A stretch of 64,000 nucleotides of DNA from JANQQN01 sp964519665 (GTDB lineage Bacteria > Myxococcota > Kuafuiibacteriia > Kuafuiibacteriales > Kuafuiibacteriaceae): the NCBI GenBank assembly GCA_964519665.1, contig CAZFIV010000003.1:1-64000 (forward strand). The letters run 5' to 3'. The position numbers were made by a program, and so were the translations under genes. The notes beneath the pieces are model-generated. The model ran no database searches. It saw only the letters and a list, made by a program, of their open reading frames with translations, and had not been told where the DNA came from. This document shows positions 8,441 through 17,357 of the stretch, in pieces; the first letter of the stretch is position 1; every line of letters begins with the position of its first letter.

Positions 8441-9046
8441 ATGCGGTCTACCGGTCCCTTTGCGCCGCTGCTCGAGGCTGGAACGAACGTACTGTGGCGC
8501 AAGCGTTCCCTTCCCCCGACAGTCGCCAAGGCGCTCGAAGAAGTCGCTGGAGGCAAAATCTTCGACCATCGAGCCCATCTCGATATGGCCGAGGTCGACC
8601 TTTCCGAGCTGCTCCAATCGGTGTCGCACCCTATCGCCCGCCGGTTCCTAGAAGACGATATGACTTCGATTCTAGAGGATTACGCCGCCGCTATGGGACG
8701 TCGTTATCTTCGTGGGCAGCTCGCGGTGGTGACGCACGATGGGTGCCGCAAGTTTCACACGGACAACGTCGCCGTGCGTTTACTCTGCACTTATGCAGGG
8801 CCGGGCACCGAGTGGGTCAGAAACGAAGACGTCGTTCGCGCTCACCTCGCCCGGACCGATGTGGACATAGATACGGCGAATCGTTCTGTGCTCCGCGACC
8901 ACGATGCGGTGCGTCGCAGTTCGGCTGGGGATTTACTGCTTCTGAAAGGCGAGGCTTTCGAAGGCAATCGTGGATCCGGTGCGGTTCACCGCTCGCCACC
9001 GCTCGCGAGGTGCTCGAGCCGCCGCTTGCTCTTCAAGGTTGACTGA
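8441..9046 (+). CDS. DUF1826 domain-containing protein
   Basis: A 201-aa protein starting at the ATG at 8441 (AGAG upstream; a TTG 12 codons earlier is an alternative). It matches the DUF1826 family over its length. The N-terminal segment has LWRKRSLPP. A core block reads KFHTDNVAVRLLCTYAGPGTEW, with the H-x-D pair at about residues 107-109. The C-terminal parts are GDLLLLKGEAF and AVHRSPP, ending in a basic strand. The conserved H-x-D ... H pattern within a double-stranded beta helix is reminiscent of Fe(II)/2-oxoglutarate oxygenases, but activity is not established. In other bacteria DUF1826 genes often sit beside COG0523 zinc-metallochaperone genes; no such gene is visible here. Confidence 0.8.
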   Translation: MRSTGPFAPLLEAGTNVLWRKRSLPPTVAKALEEVAGGKIFDHRAHLDMAEVDLSELLQSVSHPIARRFLEDDMTSILEDYAAAMGRRYLRGQLAVVTHDGCRKFHTDNVAVRLLCTYAGPGTEWVRNEDVVRAHLARTDVDIDTANRSVLRDHDAVRRSSAGDLLLLKGEAFEGNRGSGAVHRSPPLARCSSRRLLFKVD

Positions 9047-9156
9047 CGGCCGAAAGCCGCGGCCAAGCAGGCATGTCGAGCGCCGTCGGGCGGCCGATGG
9101 TCTTGCGGTGGTGCTCCGCGGACCCGGCAAGAGGGGTCAGCTTAACGGTCGTCGTC

Positions 9157-10773
9157 CTATTTCCCGTGTTGCGCTAGGGGCGCGGTACCGTACCGAAACC
9201 AGACGTCGAAGACGGGCGTCGATGTGCCGTCGGCCCGGGTGGCGTCGGATCGAAGCGGTACGAGGTTGCCGGCAGCGTCGACCGACGAGGGGCGAATGGG
9301 GCGGGCGGTCAGTCCGATCGACTCGACGCCATGCGCCTCGAGTCTGGTCAGTTCGTCGGGTTCCGATTCACCATTCACATTCGCATCCGACCACAGGCGC
9401 AGCGTCGTAAAGATCGCGTCCGCGGCCGTGATGCGTCCGTCGCCGTTTCCGCCGAGGTGGGGATCGTCGTACTGAGCCAAGGCCTCGAACCCGTTGGCCG
9501 CAAAGTGGCCGGTGGTCAGCCGCGTCGCCTCTCCAAAGAGCTCTCGACCGCTATCGATGCGGCCATTGAAATTGCGGTCGAGCGCCAGGAGGGCCCCATG
9601 TTGCACCCAGCCCGTGCGGACGCGGTGCCCGGTGCCCATAATGTCGAACTCGACGCCGTCCGACTGAGAGGTGAGCGCGACCGGCTCGGTGTCGACGGAC
9701 ATCACGAGCGGCGAGCCGACACACTCCGGCCCAGGCGAGGGGGTACAGTCGGGGTTCTCGAAGCCACATTCGTTGGCGTCGGCTCGCTGGGCGTAATCCC
9801 AGTTGCGACCATCGCCGACCCAAGCGTTGTGGGCGGCGAGGACACCGAGCTCGAAGTCGTACCGTTCGGGGCCGGTGCAGCTCGGGGTCGCTTGGGCGCA
9901 TCCGCTGACCAGCGCGTCGTTGGCCAGGAAGCCGCACCGCACGGTGTTTCCTTCCCAGCGGTAATCGTCACGAAGCGGAGTCGACCCGTCGATCTTGAGG
10001 CTTCCCGCGCCGTACTGCTCGCAGATGTTGTCTACGGGCTGCATGGATCGAGGGACGCCCGCGGTGACCACGACCACCCTTTCGCCCTCGGCCTCGGCTT
10101 CAAGCCCGTCGACAGGCTCCGCCAACTCGTCGGCTCGGACCGGCCACTGGGGCATGTCGATGTCGGCTAACGCCTGGTTCGCGAAGTCGATGAAGGCTTG
10201 GGCGCCTTGGGTGAAGCAGGTCTCGGACACGTTGCCTTCCAAGTTGCCGGGGGTCATCGTGCTGCTCGCCGTACCGTCGGCGAGGCCGCAGGGGTCGGTC
10301 TCGATCGTACCGAGCTCGCCGGAGCAAAGGTTGCACTGGCTGTCTGCAAAGATGCACGCGTTTTGGACGGGGCCCGCGGTTCGTACCGCGTTGCCGAAGA
10401 TGTCCATGACGCGCAGATGAAGCTCCGCATCGATGACGGTGGGAACGACGAAGTACGGCAGACCTTCGGCCGGCCCCCCGCACGCGTCGAGGGTGGTCCG
10501 GCCGCCCCGACGAAACTCGCCGCAGAGCAATGCGTCGGTGTGCAAAGAGATGATGACCTCGTCGAATTCACCGGCGTTCGGATAGCCGCTGTGGGGAACA
10601 GCGGGATCAGTGAGGGCTTGGTCGGCTCGGCTGACGAGGAGCCAGCTCGTCACGACTGCCGACCGCTCCTCAACCGGTATGAACCGGTCGCCGATACTGC
10701 CGGCGGTGCAGGCGGAGACGCCCAGGCTGATCGTGAGCAAGGACAGAGACGTTTGAAATCTTAGTTTTCGCAA
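9157..10773 (-). CDS. large lipoprotein with calcium-binding-like repeats
   Basis: A 538-aa exported lipoprotein. The TTG start at 10773 is preceded by AGAGGA at proper spacing. The signal peptide ends in a lipobox (LGVSAC, Cys22). The middle region holds many Cys (CNLCSGE, NECGFENPDC), suggesting disulfides. The C-terminal third has two Asp/Asn-rich loops, DRNFNGRIDSGRELF and GNGDGRITAADAIF, followed by DANVNGESEPDEL; these look like EF-hand or dockerin-type calcium loops. No enzymatic motif is seen. It is downstream of the protease/VWA/lipoprotein operon on the same strand but separated by about 150 bases with an inverted repeat, so it may have its own promoter. Function unknown. Confidence 0.8.
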   Translation of the reverse strand: MRKLRFQTSLSLLTISLGVSACTAGSIGDRFIPVEERSAVVTSWLLVSRADQALTDPAVPHSGYPNAGEFDEVIISLHTDALLCGEFRRGGRTTLDACGGPAEGLPYFVVPTVIDAELHLRVMDIFGNAVRTAGPVQNACIFADSQCNLCSGELGTIETDPCGLADGTASSTMTPGNLEGNVSETCFTQGAQAFIDFANQALADIDMPQWPVRADELAEPVDGLEAEAEGERVVVVTAGVPRSMQPVDNICEQYGAGSLKIDGSTPLRDDYRWEGNTVRCGFLANDALVSGCAQATPSCTGPERYDFELGVLAAHNAWVGDGRNWDYAQRADANECGFENPDCTPSPGPECVGSPLVMSVDTEPVALTSQSDGVEFDIMGTGHRVRTGWVQHGALLALDRNFNGRIDSGRELFGEATRLTTGHFAANGFEALAQYDDPHLGGNGDGRITAADAIFTTLRLWSDANVNGESEPDELTRLEAHGVESIGLTARPIRPSSVDAAGNLVPLRSDATRADGTSTPVFDVWFRYGTAPLAQHGK

Positions 10774-10874
10774 GGTTTCCTCTTGGCGTTGTGCCGCGGA
10801 ATCGAAGAGCAGATTCCGTGCCGGGGCTGACGGCGCGGGTCGGGAGGGCTCCAGAAGAGGTGGATGGAGTATTT

Positions 10875-10899
10875 TGTATCCCGCTCGGCGGCGGATACA
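10875..10899. promoter_or_regulatory. 7-bp inverted repeat between lipoprotein genes
   Basis: TGTATCC and GGATACA arms, perfectly complementary over 7 bases around an 11-base GC-rich spacer, in the 149-base gap between two leftward genes. There is no T-run on the leftward side, so an operator or RNA hairpin is as likely as a terminator. Confidence 0.45.
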
Positions 10900-10922
10900 G
10901 CATATTGAAACAAGCCCGCGTC

Positions 10923-11387
10923 TTAGTCCGCGATCAGGATGGGTTCGGCGCTGAAGTCTCCGCGGAGGCTCTGGCCGGTCACGAACTCGACGGCAAAGTT
11001 GCCGCGGACTTCGTCGCCGAACGCTAAATCAAGGTCGAACAGCTGCAGCAGCCCTGCTTGCACGTCGGGGAACCGAGTGTCGTCATCGACGACGCGAGTG
11101 AGATTGACGTGGGCCGCGAAGTCGGCGTCCGCGATGAAGTTCGAGCCGGGCGCCAAGACGCCCCGGTCGATGCTCAGCTTGCATACCTTGAAGAGAACGT
11201 CGCCGATGGTTCGTATGTACTCGACGCGGACCGCGTCTGACTGCACGACAACCCGCACGGATTCGAATTCCAGCGAGAGGTCCTCGCTGATCGATCCCTC
11301 GAGCGTGTTGCCGGGGCCGCATCCCTCGAGCAACAGGAACATCAGCCCCACCCCGATGAGGCTCTTCCATGGATTTCGCGGACTCAT
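10923..11387 (-). CDS. small lipoprotein of unknown function
   Basis: A 154-aa protein starting at the ATG at 11387, which overlaps the stop of the upstream VWA gene by four bases (ATGA), so translation is coupled. The signal peptide ends in the lipobox LLEGC. The mature part is mostly beta-rich (for example FESVRVVVQSD, NFAVEFVTGQ) with one Cys. No known domain. The tight coupling to the VWA protein suggests that the two function together at the cell surface. The frame extends upstream of 11387, but that part is antisense to nothing recognisable and is not expected to be translated. Confidence 0.78.
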   Translation of the reverse strand: MSPRNPWKSLIGVGLMFLLLEGCGPGNTLEGSISEDLSLEFESVRVVVQSDAVRVEYIRTIGDVLFKVCKLSIDRGVLAPGSNFIADADFAAHVNLTRVVDDDTRFPDVQAGLLQLFDLDLAFGDEVRGNFAVEFVTGQSLRGDFSAEPILIAD

Positions 11388-12988
11388 GGGCCCCCTCGCG
11401 GGTCGGCTTCGGTCATGGGCCCGAAGTCGACCGGTTGGAACTCGAGAACGCCTCGACCCGGGCTCAGATAGTCGAGTTGGCCCTGTTGCCAGTACCGCGC
11501 GTTTTTGCACGCCACAGTGACTTCGGGCTGGGCGTCGGGGTCGTCGAGGGTCGTCTGCACGACGTGAACGCAGATGCGGTTGCTGCCCCGGGGCGCGACG
11601 GCGGTCGTCGCGGTCTCGGCGAGCCGCACGTTGTCGACCCGAAAGTCGAAGCAGCTCACCCCTTCGGTCAGGCCCGAGGCCTGAGAGAGCTCGCGATACC
11701 GGTAGGCGTACGTCCGGCGCGCGCTGTCGCTTTCCGGCCACCGTGGGTTGGTACCGACCCGGATCTCTTCCCCATCGCTGATGCCGTCGCCGTCGCCGTC
11801 ACTCAAGAACACGTTCGCGTCGAGAGGATTGGTCCGGAAGCGAAGCTCGACGTTGTCCGCGAATCCGTCGAGATCCGAGTCGATCCGAGTGCGAAAGTAG
11901 CCGAGGACCCGCTCGGCGCAGTCGGGGATCGTATCGCCGTCGGTGTCAGTCAATGGAGTCCCGAGGCTCGATGTTCGACACGAATCCGAGCAAAGCCCGA
12001 CGTTGGGGAGAATCTCTTCTTCGATCCGATCCGAGCAGCCGTCGCCGTTGGTATCGGATCGGAGAGCGTCGGGCTCATGGTCTGGGTCGTCGTCCCGCAC
12101 CCCGTCGTTGTCGCTGTCCGGCTTGATCTCGTCGTCCCAGATCTGCCGGCTCTGATTGACCACGAAGAAGCTCCGCGACTCCCATCGCCGACGGATTTCG
12201 TCGAAGCCAATGGTGAAGGCCAGGCTGCCGCCGTCGAGCTGTCGAAAGGTCCCCGTGCCGATCTCGGCCATCGGGGCCAAGTAGTCGAGTCCGGGTTCGA
12301 CTCCCGGGCAGCCGTTCCCGGGAGGAACGGTGCCATCCGGGAAGGTGAGCTGAGTCGTATTGATGACCAGGTCGAACAGGCCGTATTGATCGCGCAGCCT
12401 CATTAAACGACGGGTGAGCTCCCCTACGGGCTCGGGGCCCTGACAGGGGTCGGGGACGCCGTCGCTCAGCCATTGGATGTCGTAGCGAGTGCGGGCCCGG
12501 TCACCCTCCGAAGAGGCGAGGATGTCCTGCTCGATGAACCCGTAGACAAGATTGAGGGTGTCGAGGTAGTTCGTGCCGCTTTCTTTGATCCGGGTCGCGT
12601 CGACGACATCGGGTACCAGCAGCTCATAGTTGCGGGTGAAGCCGGGCGTCTGGGCTTCAGCCTGGTCGTTGAATGTAATGACGCCGAACGACACCGAGCG
12701 ATTCTCGATGTATGCCTCGATCACTTCCTGGACGGCCCGAGCGCGGTCGTCGGCGGGGTCGCTACCCTGGTTGCTGCCGGAGATGTCGATGACGAAAAGG
12801 ACTTTGTAGGGATACACGACCGCGGTTGGGTCGAGCGTACAGAACTGCCCCGCCACCGTGATGGCTTGGTCGCGAGGTATCGGCCGGTCGCTCCCGCACG
12901 GATAGCGGCACAGCGCTGCGTCCGTACACGCCGTCGACGACCCGGTGAGCGCGAGGGCAGTCACCATTGAAACGAAGAGCGTCCTCAT
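11384..12988 (-). CDS. von Willebrand A domain lipoprotein with thrombospondin-3-like calcium repeats
   Basis: A 534-aa lipoprotein (signal peptide with Cys21 after SSTA). The VWA domain begins near residue 62 with a complete first metal-site motif, FVIDISGSN (D68-x-S70-x-S72), so it should bind a ligand through a metal ion. Residues about 290-440 carry Asp-rich repeats (DSDNDGVRDDDPD, DTNGDGCSD, DSDLDGFAD, DGDGDGISDGEE) typical of thrombospondin type 3 repeats that bind calcium. The start at 12988 overlaps the protease stop by ATGA. Secreted VWA/TSP3 proteins next to a secreted protease are common in myxobacterial surface-protein clusters; a role in adhesion or complex assembly is inferred. 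Confidence 0.87.
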   Translation of the reverse strand: MRTLFVSMVTALALTGSSTACTDAALCRYPCGSDRPIPRDQAITVAGQFCTLDPTAVVYPYKVLFVIDISGSNQGSDPADDRARAVQEVIEAYIENRSVSFGVITFNDQAEAQTPGFTRNYELLVPDVVDATRIKESGTNYLDTLNLVYGFIEQDILASSEGDRARTRYDIQWLSDGVPDPCQGPEPVGELTRRLMRLRDQYGLFDLVINTTQLTFPDGTVPPGNGCPGVEPGLDYLAPMAEIGTGTFRQLDGGSLAFTIGFDEIRRRWESRSFFVVNQSRQIWDDEIKPDSDNDGVRDDDPDHEPDALRSDTNGDGCSDRIEEEILPNVGLCSDSCRTSSLGTPLTDTDGDTIPDCAERVLGYFRTRIDSDLDGFADNVELRFRTNPLDANVFLSDGDGDGISDGEEIRVGTNPRWPESDSARRTYAYRYRELSQASGLTEGVSCFDFRVDNVRLAETATTAVAPRGSNRICVHVVQTTLDDPDAQPEVTVACKNARYWQQGQLDYLSPGRGVLEFQPVDFGPMTEADPRGGP

Positions 12989-15657
12989 GCTCGCCACCTC
13001 CCTCGCAGCAGGATGGCACCGATCAGCAGGAGGAACACGAGCGCATCCAGGCTAGGTCCCGATCCCGTTGATGAGCAACCTGACCCGGGCGGCCGCCGTC
13101 GGTCCGGCAACCCCTCGTCATCACCATCAGCGGCCGTACCTAGGGAACCACGGGGGGTTCCGACCACCCGTACGTCGTCCAGGTGCCAGCCCCCGAGCTC
13201 GAAGGTGTCGGGAAACTCGTCGTCGATCACGAACGCGATCTCGACGTCGTCGTCCCCGCCTGCCCACGGGCTGATGTCGAGGTCCTCGAAGGTCCAGACG
13301 GGGTCGCGCCAGAAGAAGGCGCCGGCTCGGTTGTCATAGACGCGGCGTCCATTGACCTCTACCGCAGCTACATCGGAGTTGATCAGGAAGCGCCAAAACT
13401 GCAACCGAACCTCCGAGTACTCAGAAGCGTCGAGGGTCGGAAACGTCAGGCGCGATCGACGGCTTCGGGTATAGGTTCCATCCGGGTTGGTCACCCACAT
13501 CCCTACGCCGGAATGCGCGCGAGAGGGGCCACCGGCGGTCGCCGTTGAACCGTTCCACCACGTCCAGTCGGGACGTGCGCCCGGGTTGCATCGTCCGCCG
13601 GCCCCCGTTCGGTCGCACGCCTCGACATCGAGCTGCTCTTCCTCCTCGAAGTCGAGCGCGAGCAGCAGCGTGCGGTCCCCGATGAAGAGTTTCTGGCGGT
13701 ACGGCGGAAACCGGAGACCCTCGACCCGGCGCAAGACGTCGGCGCGGGCCTGATTCGGATAGTAGAACGAGTCGCCGCCGAGCTCGGCCTCGATGTAATA
13801 AGTGTAGGTACCTTCCGGGAGGTCGGAGAGGTCCACTGTGTACTCGTCGGCTCCGGCCGGCGAGGGGCGTCGCTCGAACGCCTGCCCGGATGCGTCGGTG
13901 AGCACGACCCGGAGTACGAAGTCCTCTTCGGTCGATGAGCAGCCTGCTTGCACGGCCGTATGAAAGGTGAGCGCGGCCGGACCGCTCGCGCTGATCACGC
14001 CGGGGGCCTGGTGCCGAATGCTGACCGACGGCGCGTCCGGGATGCGACCCGCCAGGGCCGGGAAGTGGTTGGCGAAGGCTCGGTTGATTTCACAACTATG
14101 GCGAGTACCGTTGGAGGGGTCGCCGTCCTCGTCTTCGTCAACCGCGATCGTTGCCTCGTACGCGCTGTTCATGGAGGTCACCGCGGTCAGGAAGTCCAAG
14201 AAGAGCTTGTCGGTGACGTTGACCCCTTCATCGTAGCCGTAGCGGTCGACGAGCGAGGTACGAAGCTCCCACCAAACCGCGCAGATGACCTGTCCCGACG
14301 CGTGCACTTGGCTTCCCGGTCCGTAGTCACAGCTACCGCCCGAGCAGTAGGTGAAGTCATTGTCGCAAGTTCGAAATGGAACGTTACAGCCCCGAATTCC
14401 CGTGATGCTGGGGCTGTTGCGGATGGTCGCGGCCGTGAAGTCAGCGATGCCTTCACTGACCTGGCCGTCGAAAGTGTTCGATGAATTGTCATGAATTCCG
14501 TGGCCGTACTCGTGGTAGACGATGGTCGCGACTCGGCCGGTGTTCGTGCAGCCGTTGCCCGCCTGAAAGAAGTTGATCTGGCCGTTGTACGTGGCGTTGC
14601 AGGTCTGCGGAATGTTGACATTGAGGGTGACCTGCTGCTCGCTCCAGCGCTTTTGGGTCCCGCCGTCCACGTCGAGGCGGCTGCGCATCCAATCGCGAAC
14701 GACGTGTGCGTGGTAAAAGGGCGTGGCCTGGTCGAGCGGGGGCGAGAGCTCGAGCTCGTTGAGGGTGGGCGCGGGCGTCAGGTCGAAGCGCCAGGGGCCG
14801 GCGACCTCGCCGGCCCGGTTCTGCAGCCGGAAAAACGGAGAGTGAAGAGATACGACCGCTTGCTCGACCGGTCCGGTCCCGCGGAACGCGCCCTCTGCAT
14901 CGGCATAACGGCCGGGAGCCCACTCGATGTGCGGAACCGGACGGAGGGCGGCGCCTTGATCCTGGCAATCCGCGTCGACGGTCATGTTGATGGTTCCTTC
15001 GACGTCTTCGGCGCTTCGCCGCTCGCGTCGAACCACGCGGCGGGTGTGGGCATCGATCCAGACCCACCATCGGTCCGGCGGATCTCGCCGCACCACTTCG
15101 GTTCGCCACGCTCGGTGCAGCGTTCCGTCATGGACGTCCATCACCAACTCGAGGTCGAGCACCCGACTGGTGAGGTCGGGCGTCGAACGTGCGGCAAAGC
15201 TCCGGCGCGCGTGGTCGGCCGCCTCCCGAGCTTCGACGCGCGCCGAACGATCCGCGGAGCGGGGCGCGAGTGAAGGGGAATGAAAGTGGAACCGGGCATG
15301 GTTGATCGCGCCCTTGCGGACCGTGGCCCGCATGAAGCCTCCGCGCACCGGAAGGCCGGTGATCGTTTGGCGAAGCTCGAAGACGGCGCCGTCGCGCAGG
15401 GGTTCCGTCCGGACGAGCTCGAGGTCGACGGGGGGCGCGCCGACCGAGTCGAGAAACGCGCGGGCCCACGTCGAGGCCGGTCGGCCCATCGAGATGGGAT
15501 AGCGACCAAGAAAGCTGGAAGTGCCGTCGGGATGACTGACTGTTCGCCCGGACCACGACACGACGTCCGGCAGCCCCTGCGCTCGCGCGGGGGCAACGGT
15601 CAGAATGCCGCCGAGAAAGGCGAGCAGACTCGGTCTCAGCAATGGACACGAATGCAT
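12985..15657 (-). CDS. secreted M36-type (fungalysin-like) metalloprotease with MYXO-CTERM-like tail
   Basis: An 890-aa secreted zinc protease. Signal peptide MHSCPLLRPSLLAFLG... ends near APARA. Residues about 30-200 resemble the FTP/PepSY-type propeptide of thermolysin and fungalysin families. The zinc site is HEYGH at about 382-386, with a downstream EGIADF Glu as third ligand, as in M36/M4. The C-terminal region has jelly-roll-like segments, then a Gly-Cys-Ser-Ser motif, a short hydrophobic helix and a final Arg-rich end (RGRWRA). This is the layout of a MYXO-CTERM sorting signal for surface anchoring. The ATG at 15657 is chosen over a TTG 10 codons upstream. It is first in a coupled operon with the VWA and small lipoproteins. 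Confidence 0.88.
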   Translation of the reverse strand: MHSCPLLRPSLLAFLGGILTVAPARAQGLPDVVSWSGRTVSHPDGTSSFLGRYPISMGRPASTWARAFLDSVGAPPVDLELVRTEPLRDGAVFELRQTITGLPVRGGFMRATVRKGAINHARFHFHSPSLAPRSADRSARVEAREAADHARRSFAARSTPDLTSRVLDLELVMDVHDGTLHRAWRTEVVRRDPPDRWWVWIDAHTRRVVRRERRSAEDVEGTINMTVDADCQDQGAALRPVPHIEWAPGRYADAEGAFRGTGPVEQAVVSLHSPFFRLQNRAGEVAGPWRFDLTPAPTLNELELSPPLDQATPFYHAHVVRDWMRSRLDVDGGTQKRWSEQQVTLNVNIPQTCNATYNGQINFFQAGNGCTNTGRVATIVYHEYGHGIHDNSSNTFDGQVSEGIADFTAATIRNSPSITGIRGCNVPFRTCDNDFTYCSGGSCDYGPGSQVHASGQVICAVWWELRTSLVDRYGYDEGVNVTDKLFLDFLTAVTSMNSAYEATIAVDEDEDGDPSNGTRHSCEINRAFANHFPALAGRIPDAPSVSIRHQAPGVISASGPAALTFHTAVQAGCSSTEEDFVLRVVLTDASGQAFERRPSPAGADEYTVDLSDLPEGTYTYYIEAELGGDSFYYPNQARADVLRRVEGLRFPPYRQKLFIGDRTLLLALDFEEEEQLDVEACDRTGAGGRCNPGARPDWTWWNGSTATAGGPSRAHSGVGMWVTNPDGTYTRSRRSRLTFPTLDASEYSEVRLQFWRFLINSDVAAVEVNGRRVYDNRAGAFFWRDPVWTFEDLDISPWAGGDDDVEIAFVIDDEFPDTFELGGWHLDDVRVVGTPRGSLGTAADGDDEGLPDRRRPPGSGCSSTGSGPSLDALVFLLLIGAILLRGRWRA

Positions 15658-15748
15658 GCCGGGGCCGTCAAGCACGCGGCTTGCCAAGGCCCACCACTGC
15701 CTGGATGCATCCTGACGATACTGCTGATACAGCGGGCTGCGCTGGATC

Positions 15749-15762
15749 TACAATATACTGTA
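15749..15762. promoter_or_regulatory. AT-rich inverted repeat in a divergent promoter region
   Basis: TACA-N6-TGTA within the 173-base space between the divergent protease and kinase operons. It contains TATACT (15754-15759) on the + strand and TATATT on the - strand, either of which could be a -10 box; no good -35 is seen. It may be a shared promoter or operator. Confidence 0.35.
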
Positions 15763-15830
15763 CCGGGGCATGGCCTCCGCGGGCAGCACGATATGTTGTG
15801 AATCGGGCGACCTCTTCGTAGAAGGAGCCG

Positions 15831-17357
15831 ATGCCTGGCTCATCGAAGCTTGGTCCCAGCTCGATAGGACCTGAATTCGAGGTGCTCGAGCTCGTCGCGG
15901 TGGGTGGAATGGCATCGGTCTATCGGGCCCGTCAAACCAGCCTCGACCGGGTCGTGGCCCTCAAGGTCATCGATTCTCGACGGGTCGATCAGAGCGCGAT
16001 AGACCGATTCTTACGAGAAGCCCGGCTTGCGAGCCGGGTACAGCATCCCCACGTGGTGAGCATATTTGGCCATGGGGTCACCACCAGCGGCTCGATATGG
16101 ATTTCGATGGAGCTTCTCGAAGGGCGCACCCTGGCCACCGCTCTTCAGCACGAGGGCGCATTTTCGGCCTTTCGCGCGCTCCAGATCGCTCGGCAGATCT
16201 TGAGCGGTCTCGCAGCCGCCCACGACGTCGGCGTTCTGCATCGGGACCTGAAACCGTCGAATGTATTCTTGAGTCGACCGCGCGGCTACCGCGATGAGTT
16301 CGCCAAGCTGCTCGACTTCGGTCTGGCGCGGCACGAGACGAATCCCGCGCCCATCACCGCGGTCGACCACGTCGTGGGGACGCTCGGGTATATGTCTCCG
16401 GAGCAGAGCGCCGGTCACCCTATCGACGCACGCTCGGACCTGTACTCGGTGGGGGTCTTGCTCCACGAGATGATGTTCGGTCGTGCGTTGGCGGGTCATT
16501 CCAGAAACCGAACCACTTCCGCGACGCCGGCTGGGATGCCCCCCGTGCCGACGGCGCTGATCGACCTCATCGACCACCTTGTTGCCTTTCGGCCGGACGA
16601 GCGGCCGGCGTCCGCCCATCAGGTGCTCGATGCGCTCGACCGGGTCGAGGTGACGCCGGCGGTTGACCGAACGACTCCGGGAGCTACGGTGGCCGTCCGA
16701 AACGCCGCCGAGCGGTCGTGGCGACGGATCGGGACTCAACTGTCTGCATTGGCGGTGGTCGGTGCGGCCTCGTTCGTGGCCGGTATATCCTTCCCGGCCG
16801 GACTTGCCCTATTCGGTCGAGAGAGCTTCCCGGCCCCGGCGGAGCGGGCGGCGGCGGCCGAAGCGTCGCCGGCCCCGCAATCGGCCGAGCCGACCCGACC
16901 CGAAGGTGAGGTCGTGACCACTGGCGGGACAGTGCCGCCGTCGGGCATCGACCCGGCGGATGCCGGTAGACCGCTGGCGTCCGTTGACCGAGAACGAACG
17001 AAGCGCGGGCCCCAGTTCGAACCGTTGGCGCCCCCCCCGCCAGCGCCGGTGCGGCCCCGGCGGACTCGCCGCGAGAGTGGAAGGCCGGGGCAAGCGCGAT
17101 CGAGCGATTGCCCGAACGGCTTGGTCGTCGAATCCGGGCCCCCGAACGCCGTGGTGACCGTCGAGGGGCAACGAGTCGGGCGTACTCCGTGGCGCGCTCC
17201 GTCCTCTTCGCGTCGGCCCATCGAAGCGAAGGTGTCGACGCCCGGCTTTCACCCGGTGTCCGTAAAGTTGACGAAAGACTCTCCCTGTGTGGTTCGCGTT
17301 CGGCTCGAGGTCCGAGACCCGACCATCCCCAAGGCCGGACCTAGGAGAGGGCCATGA
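15831..17357 (+). CDS. membrane Ser/Thr protein kinase with PEGA domain
   Basis: A 508-aa Hanks-type kinase. The catalytic domain spans residues 15-270. It has the ATP-loop AVGGMASVY, catalytic Lys45 (VALK), HRDLKPSN with Asp139, and DFG at 162-164, so it looks active. After a charged linker there is one transmembrane helix at about 303-325. A Pro/Arg-rich periplasmic linker follows, and then a PEGA domain (residues about 430-500, ESGPPNAVVTVEGQRVGRTP). PEGA domains often bind surface polymers. The kinase is in the cytoplasm and PEGA outside, fitting a cell-envelope sensor. GGAG precedes the ATG. It overlaps the next gene (ATGA) and heads a four-gene signalling operon that ends in an FHA-sigma54 activator, its likely phospho-target. 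Confidence 0.93.
   Translation: MPGSSKLGPSSIGPEFEVLELVAVGGMASVYRARQTSLDRVVALKVIDSRRVDQSAIDRFLREARLASRVQHPHVVSIFGHGVTTSGSIWISMELLEGRTLATALQHEGAFSAFRALQIARQILSGLAAAHDVGVLHRDLKPSNVFLSRPRGYRDEFAKLLDFGLARHETNPAPITAVDHVVGTLGYMSPEQSAGHPIDARSDLYSVGVLLHEMMFGRALAGHSRNRTTSATPAGMPPVPTALIDLIDHLVAFRPDERPASAHQVLDALDRVEVTPAVDRTTPGATVAVRNAAERSWRRIGTQLSALAVVGAASFVAGISFPAGLALFGRESFPAPAERAAAAEASPAPQSAEPTRPEGEVVTTGGTVPPSGIDPADAGRPLASVDRERTKRGPQFEPLAPPPPAPVRPRRTRRESGRPGQARSSDCPNGLVVESGPPNAVVTVEGQRVGRTPWRAPSSSRRPIEAKVSTPGFHPVSVKLTKDSPCVVRVRLEVRDPTIPKAGPRRGP

Noticed and set aside
9331..10170. Open frame of 279 codons on the + strand inside a lipoprotein gene
   Set aside because: It is the shadow of the leftward lipoprotein gene; the real gene has a lipobox and calcium-type loops.
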